From contig JAKSNG010000009.1 in NCBI GenBank assembly GCA_024400125.1, positions 1 through 60,292 on the forward strand: a DNA stretch of 60,292 nucleotides, read 5' to 3'. The DNA comes from Paludibacteraceae bacterium. GTDB taxonomy: Bacteria; Bacteroidota; Bacteroidia; Bacteroidales; Paludibacteraceae. A program made the translations under genes and the position numbers. The notes beneath the pieces are model-generated. The model was not told the origin of the DNA, made no database searches, and was given only the letters and a program-made list of their open reading frames with translations. Positions 8,757 through 17,757 of the stretch are shown one piece after another. The stretch's first letter is position 1; every line of letters begins with the position of its first letter.

Positions 8757-11700
8757 TTACGCCTTTTTAAGGGCAATTTTTACGGTATAATCATCCATCT
8801 CTAAGACTGTGTCGGAAGATATGGATTCCACTAAAGTCAACTGCGAAGCCAACACTTGTGAAGCGATGTAGTCGTTGAAGTGTTTAACGGCAGCAGCAAT
8901 CTTTGTTCGATTCTCCAACTCGATGACAATACGGTCGGTAATTTCCAGACCGGAAGACTTGCGCAAGTTTTGGATTCGGTTGATGAGTTCGCGTGCTATA
9001 CCTTCTTCAATCAGTTCGTCGGTCAGTTCAACATCCAGTGCGATGGTGAGTGTGCCTTCGTTAGCCACGAGCCAACCTGGCATGTCGTCCGTCGCAATCT
9101 CTACATCCTCTGCGATGAGTTGGAAATCAGCATTCAGACCGCTGACGCTGTCAGAAGTCAGAGTGAATGTTCCGTTCTTTTCAAAGGTGCAGATGTCGGC
9201 TTGGCTCATTGCAGCGATGGCTGCGGTTAAAGCTTTCATTTGGGCACCGGCTTTTTTACCGAGCACTTTGAAATTAGGTTTGATACGCTTGATTAACTGT
9301 ATCTCGCTATCTTCTGCGCGCACAATCTGCAACTCTTTCACGTTGACTTCGGACTTGATGAGTTCTTGCACACGCAAGAGCGCTTGCAGTGTCTCGCCGT
9401 CGGCAGCTGGGATGACAGCTTTCTGCAACGGCTGACGCACGTTCTTTTCAGCACGTTTGCGCAGGCTGAGAATCATAGAAGTGGCTTGTTGTGCGAGTGC
9501 CATAGAGCGCTCTAAGTCTTTGTTGATAAGCTGCGAATCAGCTTTGGGCCATTCGCTTAAATGCACGGTTTCACCGGTCAAGTCACGATATAGACGGTCG
9601 GCATAGAACGGTGCGTTTGGTGCCATCAACTGAGCAATCGTCTTGAGACAGGTATAGAGCGTGTAGTAAGCAACCTGCTTGTCGCTATTCATTTCACCTC
9701 CCCAGAAACGTTTGCGGTTAAGACGCACGTACCAGTTGGATAAGTCGTCTTGCACAAAGTCCGAGATAGCGCGTCCAGCTTTGGTGGGCTCATACGCCTC
9801 ATAAGCCTCGGTCACTTCGTTGATTAGTGAGTTGAGTTTGGATAAAATCCAGCAGTCTATCTCTGTGAGAGTGTCAGCGTTTGACTTAAGACTTTCCACT
9901 TGGACATTGTCCACATTCGCATATAAGGCGAAGAAACCGTAAGTGTTATAGAGTGTGCCGAAGAACTTACGACGAATCTCGTCCACACCTTCGGGGTCAA
10001 ACTTGAGGTTTTCCCAAGGGCTGGAGTTCGTCAGCATGTACCAGCGTACGGCATCAGCTCCATATTTATCTAATGCCTCAAACGGATCAACTGCGTTGCC
10101 GAGACGTTTAGACATTTTGTTGCCATTCTTATCAAGTACGAGACCGTTAGAGATGACATTTTTATATGCCACTTGACCTTCAATCATCGTATGAATAGCA
10201 TGCAATGTAAAGAACCATCCGCGCGTCTGGTCCACACCCTCCGAGATGAAGTCAGCAGTACGTGGTAGGTCTTGATTCTCAAATGGATAGTGATTTTGTG
10301 CGTATGGCATTGCACCCGAATCAAACCATACATCGATGAGGTCTAATTCGCGCTTCATGGGTTTGCCCGATGGAGAAGCCAGTACAATATCATCTACGTA
10401 CGGGCGGTGCAAGTCAATCACAGCAGGGTCGTAGTTGGCCGCAGAATAGTCACCCACTTGATGCTTTGGCCAAGGATTAGTCTGCATGAAGCCGGCTGCG
10501 ATAGACTTGTCTATCTCTGCCATCAGTTCGGCAATCGAGCCAATGCACATCTCTTCTTTGCCGTCCTCTGTACGCCAAATAGGTAGTGGCGTGCCCCAGT
10601 AACGCGAACGAGATAAGTTCCAGTCGTTGAGATTCTCTAACCACTTTCCAAAACGTCCGCTTCCCGTCGATTCGGGTTGCCAGTGAATGGTGTTATTGAG
10701 CGCAATCATCTCATCACGCGCTTGTGTTGAGCGAATGAACCAACTGTCGAGTGGGTAGTATAGGACGGGTTTGTCCGTACGCCAGCAGTGAGGATAGGTG
10801 TGCACATGTTTCTCAGAGCGGAACATGCGACCATCTTGCTTCATCTCGATGCAGAGACGGATGTCTAAGTTCTCATCTTTTTGCGCTGCGGCTTCGTCGT
10901 AACGACCATCGATGGTATATTTGGGGTCATAGGCATTCTTGACCCACTGACCTGCGTATTGACTGTAGAGATTGACATTGACGTTTTCTTTCACAAACTG
11001 CTCGTCAAGGTCTTCTATCTTCCAGTATTTTCCAGTGAAATCGACCATTGGGCGCAGTCCAAAATTCTTGGTTTTGAGGTACATACCAGGTACGCGAGCA
11101 GCATCTGCCACTTTCTTATCATCTGCACCAAAAGTGGGGGCAATATGCACAATTCCTGTACCGTCTTCGGTGGTCACATAGTCACCCGAGATAACGCGGA
11201 AAGGAGTGCCATTGGACTGCTCGTCCAACGCTACCGGACGCATCCAAGGGAAGAGTTGCTCATATTCGATACCCACAAGGTCGGAACCTTTTCCGCGCCA
11301 GATGATTTTGGGCTCTGTGTCGTCCTCGTTTTGAGGGGTCAGTTCCTTGGCATACGCACTCATGCGCGCTTCTGCCAAGATGATGATATCCTCTTCTCGC
11401 TCAACGGCAACATAGTCGATTTTGGGTCCCACACAGAGCGCTGTATTGGAAGGCAAAGTCCATGGGGTAGTTGTCCATGCGATGATGTAGAGGGGCTTGC
11501 TGACTTGTCCAATTGCTTCTGCGTGTTTGACGCGGAAACGGACGGTGGCAGTCAAGTCTTTCACATCGCGATAGCAGCCAGGTTGATTCAGTTCGTGAGA
11601 ACTTAAACCGGTACCAGCGGCAGGCGAGTAGGGCTGAATAGTGTAGCCCTTGTAGAGGTAGCCTTTCTTGTATAACTCTTTGAGCAGATACCACAAGGTC

Positions 11701-12173
11701 TCGATGTACTTGTTGTCGTAGGTGATATACGGATTGTCTAAGTCCACCCAGTAACCCATTTGTTGGGTGAGAGCAGTCCACTCTTTCGTATATTTCATCA
11801 CTTCGCGGCGGCAAGCGGCGTTGTATTCATCTACACTGATTTTCTTGCCGATATCTTCCTTGGTGATACCGAGCATTTTTTCGACACCTAATTCCACGGG
11901 CAGTCCGTGGGTATCCCAACCTGCTTTGCGGCGCACTTCATAGCCCTGCATCGTCTTATAACGACAGAACGTGTCTTTGATTGTGCGTGCTAAGACGTGG
12001 TGAATGCCTGGTTTGCCATTGGCTGATGGCGGACCCTCAAAAAAGAGGAAAGGAGTATGTCCAGCACGAGTAGCGATACTCTGATGGAACAAGTCCTCTG
12101 TCTCCCACTGTGCCAAGATTTCTCGGCTCAGTTGGGGGAGATTGAGTTGTTTATATTCGTTAAATCGTTTCAT
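8757..12173 (-). CDS. ileS: Isoleucyl-tRNA synthetase
   Basis: 1138 residues, the length of the long IleS form found in Bacteroidota. The class I HIGH motif appears as GIHHVLA near residues 57-62 and the second signature as K686MSKR690. The editing (CP1) domain contains TTTPWTLPSN, as in IleS. The long C-terminal tRNA-binding part includes an anticodon-binding domain with SDFVQDDLSNWYVRLNRKRFW. It attaches Ile to tRNA-Ile in the cytoplasm and is essential. It starts 10 nt downstream of the zinc-ribbon gene. No frameshift or unusual feature is seen; several long antisense frames inside it are shadows. Confidence 0.97.
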   Translation of the reverse strand: MKRFNEYKQLNLPQLSREILAQWETEDLFHQSIATRAGHTPFLFFEGPPSANGKPGIHHVLARTIKDTFCRYKTMQGYEVRRKAGWDTHGLPVELGVEKMLGITKEDIGKKISVDEYNAACRREVMKYTKEWTALTQQMGYWVDLDNPYITYDNKYIETLWYLLKELYKKGYLYKGYTIQPYSPAAGTGLSSHELNQPGCYRDVKDLTATVRFRVKHAEAIGQVSKPLYIIAWTTTPWTLPSNTALCVGPKIDYVAVEREEDIIILAEARMSAYAKELTPQNEDDTEPKIIWRGKGSDLVGIEYEQLFPWMRPVALDEQSNGTPFRVISGDYVTTEDGTGIVHIAPTFGADDKKVADAARVPGMYLKTKNFGLRPMVDFTGKYWKIEDLDEQFVKENVNVNLYSQYAGQWVKNAYDPKYTIDGRYDEAAAQKDENLDIRLCIEMKQDGRMFRSEKHVHTYPHCWRTDKPVLYYPLDSWFIRSTQARDEMIALNNTIHWQPESTGSGRFGKWLENLNDWNLSRSRYWGTPLPIWRTEDGKEEMCIGSIAELMAEIDKSIAAGFMQTNPWPKHQVGDYSAANYDPAVIDLHRPYVDDIVLASPSGKPMKRELDLIDVWFDSGAMPYAQNHYPFENQDLPRTADFISEGVDQTRGWFFTLHAIHTMIEGQVAYKNVISNGLVLDKNGNKMSKRLGNAVDPFEALDKYGADAVRWYMLTNSSPWENLKFDPEGVDEIRRKFFGTLYNTYGFFALYANVDNVQVESLKSNADTLTEIDCWILSKLNSLINEVTEAYEAYEPTKAGRAISDFVQDDLSNWYVRLNRKRFWGGEMNSDKQVAYYTLYTCLKTIAQLMAPNAPFYADRLYRDLTGETVHLSEWPKADSQLINKDLERSMALAQQATSMILSLRKRAEKNVRQPLQKAVIPAADGETLQALLRVQELIKSEVNVKELQIVRAEDSEIQLIKRIKPNFKVLGKKAGAQMKALTAAIAAMSQADICTFEKNGTFTLTSDSVSGLNADFQLIAEDVEIATDDMPGWLVANEGTLTIALDVELTDELIEEGIARELINRIQNLRKSSGLEITDRIVIELENRTKIAAAVKHFNDYIASQVLASQLTLVESISSDTVLEMDDYTVKIALKKA

Positions 12174-12183
12174 GGAAAGCTAA

Positions 12184-12945
12184 TTATTTTCTTTTCTTCT
12201 CTTCGCCCATCTCTGGATCTACGAGAATACGTCCGCAGAACTCGCACACGATGATTTTTTTGCGTGTACGGATATCTAACTGACGTTGTGCTGGAATCTT
12301 AGCGTGGCAACCACCGCAGCTATCGCGTTCGATTTTAACGACGGCTAAGCCGTTGTGCGCATTTTTACGAATACGCTTGAAGGCAGCCAACAGACGCTCG
12401 TCAATATGTTTTTCCAAGTCAGCAGAGCGGAGCATCAATGCTTCGGTTTCGGCTTTTGTTTCTGCCAAGATTGTTTCTAACTCGTTCTTCTTTTGGTTCA
12501 AGTCAACGGTGCGATCTTCGATATCTTGTATTGTTTTAGCTTTCTCAACCTGATGTGCCTCTAAGTCAGCGGTGAAGTTTTTGATTTTCTTTTGGCTGAG
12601 TTCGATGTCTAATTGTTGATACTCAATTTCTTTGGACAGGTTGTCATATTCGCGGTTATTGCGAACGTTGTCCTGTTGGTCTTTGTAGCGAGAGATAGAC
12701 GCATTAGCGTTCTCGATGCGGACGCGGTGATCAGAGATTTGAGTCTCTAATTCCTTCATCTCAGCCTCGATGTTGTCACGACGAGTACGGAGACCTTCCA
12801 CTTCGTCGCCCATGTCTTTTACTTCCTGTGGCAGTTCGCCTGCTAAAGTACGTAACGCGTCAATCTTTGAATCGACCTGTTGTAACTCGTAGAGTGCTTT
12901 CAGTTTCTCTTCTACGGTTAATTCTTTTTCTTCTTTCTTTGCCAT
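12184..12945 (-). CDS. Coiled-coil C4 zinc-ribbon protein (CdsZ/DUF164 type)
   Basis: 253 residues. Residues about 10-185 are charged heptad-rich coiled coil; the C-terminal part carries two CxxC pairs (C210/C213 and C234/C237) forming a zinc ribbon. This is the CdsZ-type family; members studied in other bacteria have been linked to secretion or RNA-related roles, but in Bacteroidota the job is not established. The C-terminus is Lys/Arg-rich (GEEKKRK). It lies between nif3 and ileS; the gap upstream has a 7-nt repeat tract but no canonical promoter. Confidence 0.85.
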   Translation of the reverse strand: MAKKEEKELTVEEKLKALYELQQVDSKIDALRTLAGELPQEVKDMGDEVEGLRTRRDNIEAEMKELETQISDHRVRIENANASISRYKDQQDNVRNNREYDNLSKEIEYQQLDIELSQKKIKNFTADLEAHQVEKAKTIQDIEDRTVDLNQKKNELETILAETKAETEALMLRSADLEKHIDERLLAAFKRIRKNAHNGLAVVKIERDSCGGCHAKIPAQRQLDIRTRKKIIVCEFCGRILVDPEMGEEKKRK

Positions 12946-12976
12946 AATTGTAATGTATTTTATAGTTTATATTGTT

Positions 12977-13001
12977 AGTCAAAAGTCAAAAGTCAAAAGT
13001 C
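12977..13001. repeat. AAAAGTC heptamer repeat
   Basis: Half a unit followed by three exact copies of AAAAGTC and then a changed copy, in the gap between nif3 and the zinc-ribbon gene. The same heptamer occurs inside genes at 34858, 36910 and 57172. Confidence 0.8.
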
Positions 13002-13006
13002 GAATG

Positions 13007-13780
13007 TTAAACTATTTTGACGGGTGTGTTGTCCGCTTGCGAAAGGTGGGTGATGACGTGTCCCTTGAGCAGTTCTGCAAATATATTGCGCGTGAAGTGT
13101 TCACTTACCCAATGGTCCATATCAATGACACCAATCTGTCCGACTGCTGCTTGAAACTCGTGGTATTTGACATCTGCGGTGATGTACACATCGGCTTTCT
13201 GTGCGATGGCTTCACTGATAAACTCAGCCCCTGCTCCCCCACAAAGTGCGATGCGTTGCACATTCTGCTGCGGACTATCCACATATCGCAACCAATCTGC
13301 ACCAAAGACTGTTTTGATGTGATTTAACAGCTGCGGCATAGTCATAGGCTGGGGCAGGTTACCAATGACGCCCAAACCGTGCGTGTTATCATTGTCCGAA
13401 GGCACCAAAATACGGTAGGAGTCTATTCCCAGTTTCTCTGCCATTCGGCCGCTCACACCATGCAATGCGCTGTCCATGGATGTGTGTGCTGAGTAGATGG
13501 CGATATTATGCTTGATTGCCATTTCCACGCAGCGCGCTTGTGGGTTTTGACTACAAACCTGTTTGAGTCCATGAAACAGTAATGGATGATGGGAAACAAT
13601 AAGGTCGCAACCCAGACTAATAGCCTCACTGACAACGGCTTCTGTAATATCCGTTGTCAGCAATGCGGCCGTTATCTCTGCATTGCGATTACCCACCTGC
13701 AGCCCCGAATTATCCCACTCTTCTTGCCAGCCCCTGGGCGCCACAGATTCTATGATATTCAATAGTTCACATAGAACCAC
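13007..13780 (-). CDS. Nif3-like dinuclear metal-binding protein
   Basis: 257 residues. The family's metal ligands are visible in VSHHPLLFHG (H64, H65, H70), with a further His/Glu set expected in the C-terminal DMDHWVSEHF segment. Nif3-like proteins form toroidal hexamers; they are often named GTP cyclohydrolase I type 2, but the reaction is not firmly known. Many Bacteroidota members are about 365 residues because of an inserted PII-like domain; this one is the short form without it. The start is a GTG directly after the stop codon of the DUF5606 gene, so translation is coupled. Confidence 0.9.
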   Translation of the reverse strand: MVLCELLNIIESVAPRGWQEEWDNSGLQVGNRNAEITAALLTTDITEAVVSEAISLGCDLIVSHHPLLFHGLKQVCSQNPQARCVEMAIKHNIAIYSAHTSMDSALHGVSGRMAEKLGIDSYRILVPSDNDNTHGLGVIGNLPQPMTMPQLLNHIKTVFGADWLRYVDSPQQNVQRIALCGGAGAEFISEAIAQKADVYITADVKYHEFQAAVGQIGVIDMDHWVSEHFTRNIFAELLKGHVITHLSQADNTPVKIV

Positions 13781-14311
13781 TTATCCTTTTTTAGCACCTA
13801 CGCCCGTTTTAACGGATGCGGTAGCTGCTTTTTGCGTCTTCACCTGTTTGGGTGCAGCTTTGGCTTTTTCTGTTTTAACCTCTTCTTTCGCTTTGAGTTC
13901 TTCACCATTTTCAGGTTCTTCAATGCTGAAGTCTGTGATGCCAGCATTAACGAGAATGTTGTACCAAGAGACTAATTTGCGGATGTCTGTTGGATACACG
14001 CGGTCGCGGTCAAAATTAGGTAACACAGTACCAAACCATGCACGCAGTTCGTCATTCTCTGCTTTCTTGGGGTCGATAGAAGCAGCTTTGAGGTTCTCTT
14101 TCTTGCCTACCAAAGTCAACACTTCGTTCAACGCGATGTCATCGCCATCGGTGAACATACTAACCTCTGCCAACGAAATCACTTTATCACGAGGATGAGT
14201 CGGCATACGTTTGCCGTCCACTAACGATTCAACAATCAGCATGTTGTTGCCACGAGAAACAAGTTTGTACAAACCTGGTTTGCCAGTAACGGCGAGAATA
14301 GTCTCAATCAT
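13781..14311 (-). CDS. DUF5606 family protein
   Basis: 176 residues. The N-terminal 130 residues (TILAVTGKPGLYKLVSRG; VISLAEVSMFTDGDD) match the Bacteroidota-specific DUF5606 family as I recall it; the function is unknown. The last 45 residues are a Lys/Ala/Glu-rich tail. It is the first gene of the run continuing through nif3, the zinc-ribbon gene, ileS, the lipoprotein and the AsmA-like gene, and has a good promoter at 14340-14371. Confidence 0.85.
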   Translation of the reverse strand: MIETILAVTGKPGLYKLVSRGNNMLIVESLVDGKRMPTHPRDKVISLAEVSMFTDGDDIALNEVLTLVGKKENLKAASIDPKKAENDELRAWFGTVLPNFDRDRVYPTDIRKLVSWYNILVNAGITDFSIEEPENGEELKAKEEVKTEKAKAAPKQVKTQKAATASVKTGVGAKKG

Positions 14312-14339
14312 AATGTGTCATTATCTATAAAAAAGCGTG

Positions 14340-14371
14340 CAAAAGTACAATAATTTTTGCACATATACAAA
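14340..14371 (-). promoter_or_regulatory. Promoter for the DUF5606-nif3-ileS operon
   Basis: Minus-strand TACTTTTG (14340-14347) and TTTG (14368-14371), 20-nt spacer. It overlaps the divergent plus-strand promoter for the CPBP protease gene, so the two RNA polymerases compete for the same DNA. Expected leader about 22 nt. Confidence 0.75.
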
Positions 14372-14387
14372 TTTTTTCGTAATTTTG
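14356..14387 (+). promoter_or_regulatory. Promoter for the CPBP protease gene
   Basis: TTTG at 14356-14359 and TAATTTTG at 14380-14387 with a 20-nt spacer, about 30 nt upstream of the ATG at 14417. It interleaves with the minus-strand promoter at 14340-14371. Confidence 0.7.
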
Positions 14388-14416
14388 CAGCGATTTTAGT
14401 TAATTTTTTGTGAAAA

Positions 14417-15346
14417 ATGTTTTCTGCAGGACGATATCAGCACACTTCTAATGGCATTAAATTGCTGCAATGGCTTGGTTTGATGGGTTTGTTAACCATT
14501 ATACTTTGCGTTGTTTTTGTTTATTTCCCAGACCATACTTCGACTTCGGCGCTTAAGTGGCTTCAGTTTAGTCAGACATTAGCAGTATTTCTGTTGCCAG
14601 CTTTTATTGTGGCGTATCTATGGAGTGAACGACCATTGGAGTGGTTACATCTATCGTGTTCAAAAAATACGCGAACGGCAGATGCGGCAGCTTCGCGTTG
14701 GATGAAGTTTGGTTTTCCAGTGTTATTGATGGTAGTTGCTATGCCAGGGATTAACCTATTAGGGTATTGGAACATGCAACTGCAACTGCCAGAATGGCTT
14801 TCGCCGTTTGAACAATGGTTGCAGCAGCAGGAAGAGGCGGCTGCGGTTTTGACGGAACGTTTCTTGCGCGTACGCGGCGCGCGCGCGTTAATTATTAATA
14901 TAGGTCTTATGGCATTGTTGCCAGCTGTAGCAGAAGAAATTACTTTCCGCGGAGTATTACTCAACCTTTGTTCGCAAGACGAGACATTGTCGATGACTAA
15001 ACGTCAGCATGTGGCTATTTGGTTAGTGGCGATTATCTTCTCTGCCATTCACATGCAGTTCTATGGATTTGTGCCGCGTATGCTGTTAGGGGCTTTGTTT
15101 GGCTATATGTTAGTGTGGACGGGGACGCTGTGGGTGCCAATCTTGATGCATTTTGTCAATAACGCGATTGCGGTAGTGGGGTACTACATTGTGTATCAAA
15201 AAAATATCGACCCGAGTACATTGGATGCTATCGGGTCGGGTGATACTTTGTGGTTAGGGGTATTGAGTGTTGTTTTGACAGTGTTGGGGTGCTATATCTT
15301 CCGTCGTTCACGCACAATCAGTAGTGCTTCTTCGCGAATGTCTTGA
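14417..15346 (+). CDS. CPBP (CAAX-like) intramembrane metalloprotease
   Basis: 309 residues with about eight hydrophobic helices. The family's catalytic motifs are present: EEITFRG (E173, E174, Arg), FSAIHMQFYGF with the conserved His, and HFVNNA. CPBP family proteins are glutamate-type membrane proteases related to Rce1 and, in bacteria, serve in peptide maturation or self-immunity. A GC-alternating tract near 14868-14887 codes the VRGARA segment. The last 55 nt overlap the opposing minus-strand gene at 15292-15714. Confidence 0.88.
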   Translation: MFSAGRYQHTSNGIKLLQWLGLMGLLTIILCVVFVYFPDHTSTSALKWLQFSQTLAVFLLPAFIVAYLWSERPLEWLHLSCSKNTRTADAAASRWMKFGFPVLLMVVAMPGINLLGYWNMQLQLPEWLSPFEQWLQQQEEAAAVLTERFLRVRGARALIINIGLMALLPAVAEEITFRGVLLNLCSQDETLSMTKRQHVAIWLVAIIFSAIHMQFYGFVPRMLLGALFGYMLVWTGTLWVPILMHFVNNAIAVVGYYIVYQKNIDPSTLDAIGSGDTLWLGVLSVVLTVLGCYIFRRSRTISSASSRMS

Positions 15347-15714
15347 GGAAGTTCGATGTGTCGTAATTGAATGGAGCGACACCAGCCTGGCACGTCTTTC
15401 TCCTGAAGTGTCTCAAAAACATCTCTAATCAGTTGATGTTGTTTTTCGGTGAAATCGATAGGATTTATGTCTGCGAGTTGGTCTAACTCTTCGTCGTCGT
15501 AGTAGATAATCTCGGCATTAGTCTGTAGCAGCGTTTCGCGTTCGCATACTAAATGCTGTCCGCAGCAACCATCGTCCGAAGAGTTGTTCGCAATTGCTTC
15601 ACTGTTCGCTTCTTCACCATTTGCTTCTCTCAGTCGTGCTTCTTTTCGTGCCCGAACTTCAAAGAGTACCAGAATAGCGATACCTAATCCTATGAAAAGT
15701 AGTACTTCAAGCAT
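15292..15714 (-). CDS. Membrane-anchored conserved Bacteroidales protein
   Basis: 140 residues: one N-terminal transmembrane helix (residues 2-20), a short basic/acidic linker, then a soluble domain with DDGCCGQHLVCE and YYDDEELD. The CCGxHxxC cluster could bind metal. I recall similar small proteins encoded in many Bacteroidales, sometimes labelled phospholipase without good cause; function unknown. It starts 6 nt after the parE stop, so it is probably co-transcribed with parE. Its last 18 codons overlap the 3' end of the convergent CPBP gene. Confidence 0.75.
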   Translation of the reverse strand: MLEVLLFIGLGIAILVLFEVRARKEARLREANGEEANSEAIANNSSDDGCCGQHLVCERETLLQTNAEIIYYDDEELDQLADINPIDFTEKQHQLIRDVFETLQEKDVPGWCRSIQLRHIELPQDIREEALLIVRERRKI

Positions 15715-15720
15715 GATTAC

Positions 15721-17625
15721 TTATTCTACGGCATCTTCCTCGATGACAAGGTTGTCAATGATGAAGTTTTGTCGCTCCATCGTGTTCTTGCCCATATAAT
15801 ATGCGAGGAGTTCGTTGACAGAGTCTTCTTTGCGCAGGGTGACTTGATCAAGACGAATCTCTTTGCCGATAAAACCTTTGAACTCGTCTGGTGATATTTC
15901 TCCTAATCCTTTGAATCGTGTAATCTCAGGGTTCTTCACTTCTTCTAAGGCTTTGAGCCGCTCTTCTTCGCTGTAGCAATAGCGTATTTCTTGTTTGTTC
16001 TTGACACGGAAAAGAGGTGTTTGTAGAATATAAACGTGCCCTTTCTTGACGAGATCGGGGAAGAATTGTAGGAAGAAGGTGAGCATCAATAGTCGTATGT
16101 GCATACCATCCACATCGGCATCGGTAGCGATAATCACTTTGTTGTAACGCAATTCGTCTAATCCATCTTCGATGTTTAGTGCTGACTGTAGGCAGTTGAA
16201 CTCTTCGTTCTCATAAACCACGGACTTACTTAGACCATAGCTATTGAGTGGTTTTCCGCGTAACGAGAAGACGGCTTGTGTGCGTACATCGCGGCTTTTT
16301 GTGATGGAGCCAGATGCGGAAAGACCCTCTGTGATAAAAATGCAACTGTCTTGACGCAAGTCGTCATCCGCATCTTTGGCGGACTTGACGGGCTTGTTGT
16401 CGTTGTAGTGAACTTGGCAATCGCGCAGTTTGGGGTTGTTGAGCAGGTTTTTCTTTGCGCGTTCGCGGGCTGCTTTAGTGACACCAGCTATGGCCTTGCG
16501 CTCTTTCTCTGAGTCTTGTATTTTTTGGAGCATTACCTCCGTTATCTCTTGGTGTTTGTGCAGTTCGTTGTCCAACTGTTGTTTGACAAAGTCATTGACG
16601 AACTTATTGACTGTTAGAGTTCCATTAGGAGACATTGTTGTAGAACCTAATTTGACTTTCGTTTGGCTCTCGAAGACAGGTTCTTCTACATTAATAGCGA
16701 TGGCGCCAACGACGCCGTTTCGGATGTCTGCTAACTCCTGGTTTTTATTGAAAAACTCTTTGATGGTGCGTCCGATGGCTTCGCGATAAGCCGCTTGGTG
16801 CGTACCGCCTTGCACGGTGTATTGACCGTTGACAAATGAGTAGTATTCGTCACCAGGTTGATTGGTGTGTGTGAGTGCTACTTCAATGTCTTCTCCAACA
16901 ATATGAATGATGGGGTAGAGAGGATCAACAGTCATGCGCTCTGTGAGTAGATCGAATAAGCCGTTTTTACTCAAGAATTTTTTGCCATTATAGACCAAAG
17001 TGAGACCAGTGTTGAGGTAGGCGTAGTTGCGTAACATAGTCTCAATGTACTCGTCACGAAACTTATAGTTCTCGAATAATCCTTTGCTGTTATCGGGGGT
17101 GAACTCAATCAGTGTACCGCGTTTTTCGTTGCCAGTGTAGGGTTGTTCGCCAGAGTCGGTCACAATCTTGCCAGCTTCGAAGGATGCATATCGTGTCATT
17201 CCATCACGAAAAGACTGAACATAGAACTTCGAACTAAGGGCATTGACGGCTTTGGTGCCGACACCATTCAGTCCTACAGATTTCTTAAATGCTTTGGAGT
17301 CGTATTTACCGCCTGTGTTTAGAATAGAGACAGCATCTACCATTTTTCCCAAAGGAATACCGCGCCCGTAGTCACGTACGCGTACGCTTTCTTCGGAGAC
17401 GGTTACTTCAATCACTTTGCCTTCGCCCATGCGATATTCATCGATAGAGTTGTCAATGGTCTCTTTGATGAGGACGTATATACCATCATCTACGTGACTA
17501 CCGTCTCCGAGTTTACCGATGTACATACCAGGACGTCTGCGTATATGCTCTAATCCGTCGAGTGTGATGATGTTGTCGTCGTTATACTCAGTCGCTTTGA
17601 GGTTGATTTCTTCTTGTTCAGCCAT
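15721..17625 (-). CDS. parE: DNA topoisomerase IV subunit B
   Basis: 634 residues from the ATG at 17625; the promoter lies just upstream, ruling out a longer in-frame start. GHKL ATPase motifs ([31 protein letters not shown]), the transducer domain, then the Toprim motifs [10 protein letters not shown] and [13 protein letters not shown] are in order. The length and lack of a gyrase-type insertion favour ParE over GyrB. Type IV topoisomerase decatenates daughter chromosomes. The partner gene parC is not in the window. It shares a divergent promoter region with the CCA-adding enzyme gene. Confidence 0.93.
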   Translation of the reverse strand: MAEQEEINLKATEYNDDNIITLDGLEHIRRRPGMYIGKLGDGSHVDDGIYVLIKETIDNSIDEYRMGEGKVIEVTVSEESVRVRDYGRGIPLGKMVDAVSILNTGGKYDSKAFKKSVGLNGVGTKAVNALSSKFYVQSFRDGMTRYASFEAGKIVTDSGEQPYTGNEKRGTLIEFTPDNSKGLFENYKFRDEYIETMLRNYAYLNTGLTLVYNGKKFLSKNGLFDLLTERMTVDPLYPIIHIVGEDIEVALTHTNQPGDEYYSFVNGQYTVQGGTHQAAYREAIGRTIKEFFNKNQELADIRNGVVGAIAINVEEPVFESQTKVKLGSTTMSPNGTLTVNKFVNDFVKQQLDNELHKHQEITEVMLQKIQDSEKERKAIAGVTKAARERAKKNLLNNPKLRDCQVHYNDNKPVKSAKDADDDLRQDSCIFITEGLSASGSITKSRDVRTQAVFSLRGKPLNSYGLSKSVVYENEEFNCLQSALNIEDGLDELRYNKVIIATDADVDGMHIRLLMLTFFLQFFPDLVKKGHVYILQTPLFRVKNKQEIRYCYSEEERLKALEEVKNPEITRFKGLGEISPDEFKGFIGKEIRLDQVTLRKEDSVNELLAYYMGKNTMERQNFIIDNLVIEEDAVE

Positions 17626-17648
17626 AATACTCCAAATTAAATCGGCTG

Positions 17649-17680
17649 CAAAGATACTACATTTTTTTGGAATGTGCAAA
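17649..17680 (-). promoter_or_regulatory. Promoter for parE
   Basis: Minus-strand TATCTTTG (17649-17656) and TTTG (17677-17680), 20-nt spacer containing seven A. The -7 box is followed by CAGCCG. Confidence 0.75.
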
Positions 17681-17716
17681 CTTTTCGGTCGTTTTTTGTT
17701 GATTTTTGTTTTAAGA

Positions 17717-17748
17717 TTTGCGCAATTGAAAAAAAAACACTACCTTTG
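17717..17748 (+). promoter_or_regulatory. Promoter for the CCA-adding enzyme gene
   Basis: TTTG (17717-17720) and TACCTTTG (17741-17748), 20-nt spacer with an A9 run. The expected transcript start (about 17753-17756) is only a few bases before the ATG at 17758. Confidence 0.8.
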
Positions 17749-17757
17749 CAGCCGAAT

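Noticed and set aside
8875..9435. Plus-strand reading frame of 186 codons inside ileS
   Set aside because: Antisense shadow, no start signal or domain.
10881..11606. Plus-strand reading frame of 241 codons inside ileS
   Set aside because: It runs fully antisense to the strongly supported IleS gene, has no promoter, and its translation shows no domain or signal; it is a shadow of the codon pattern.
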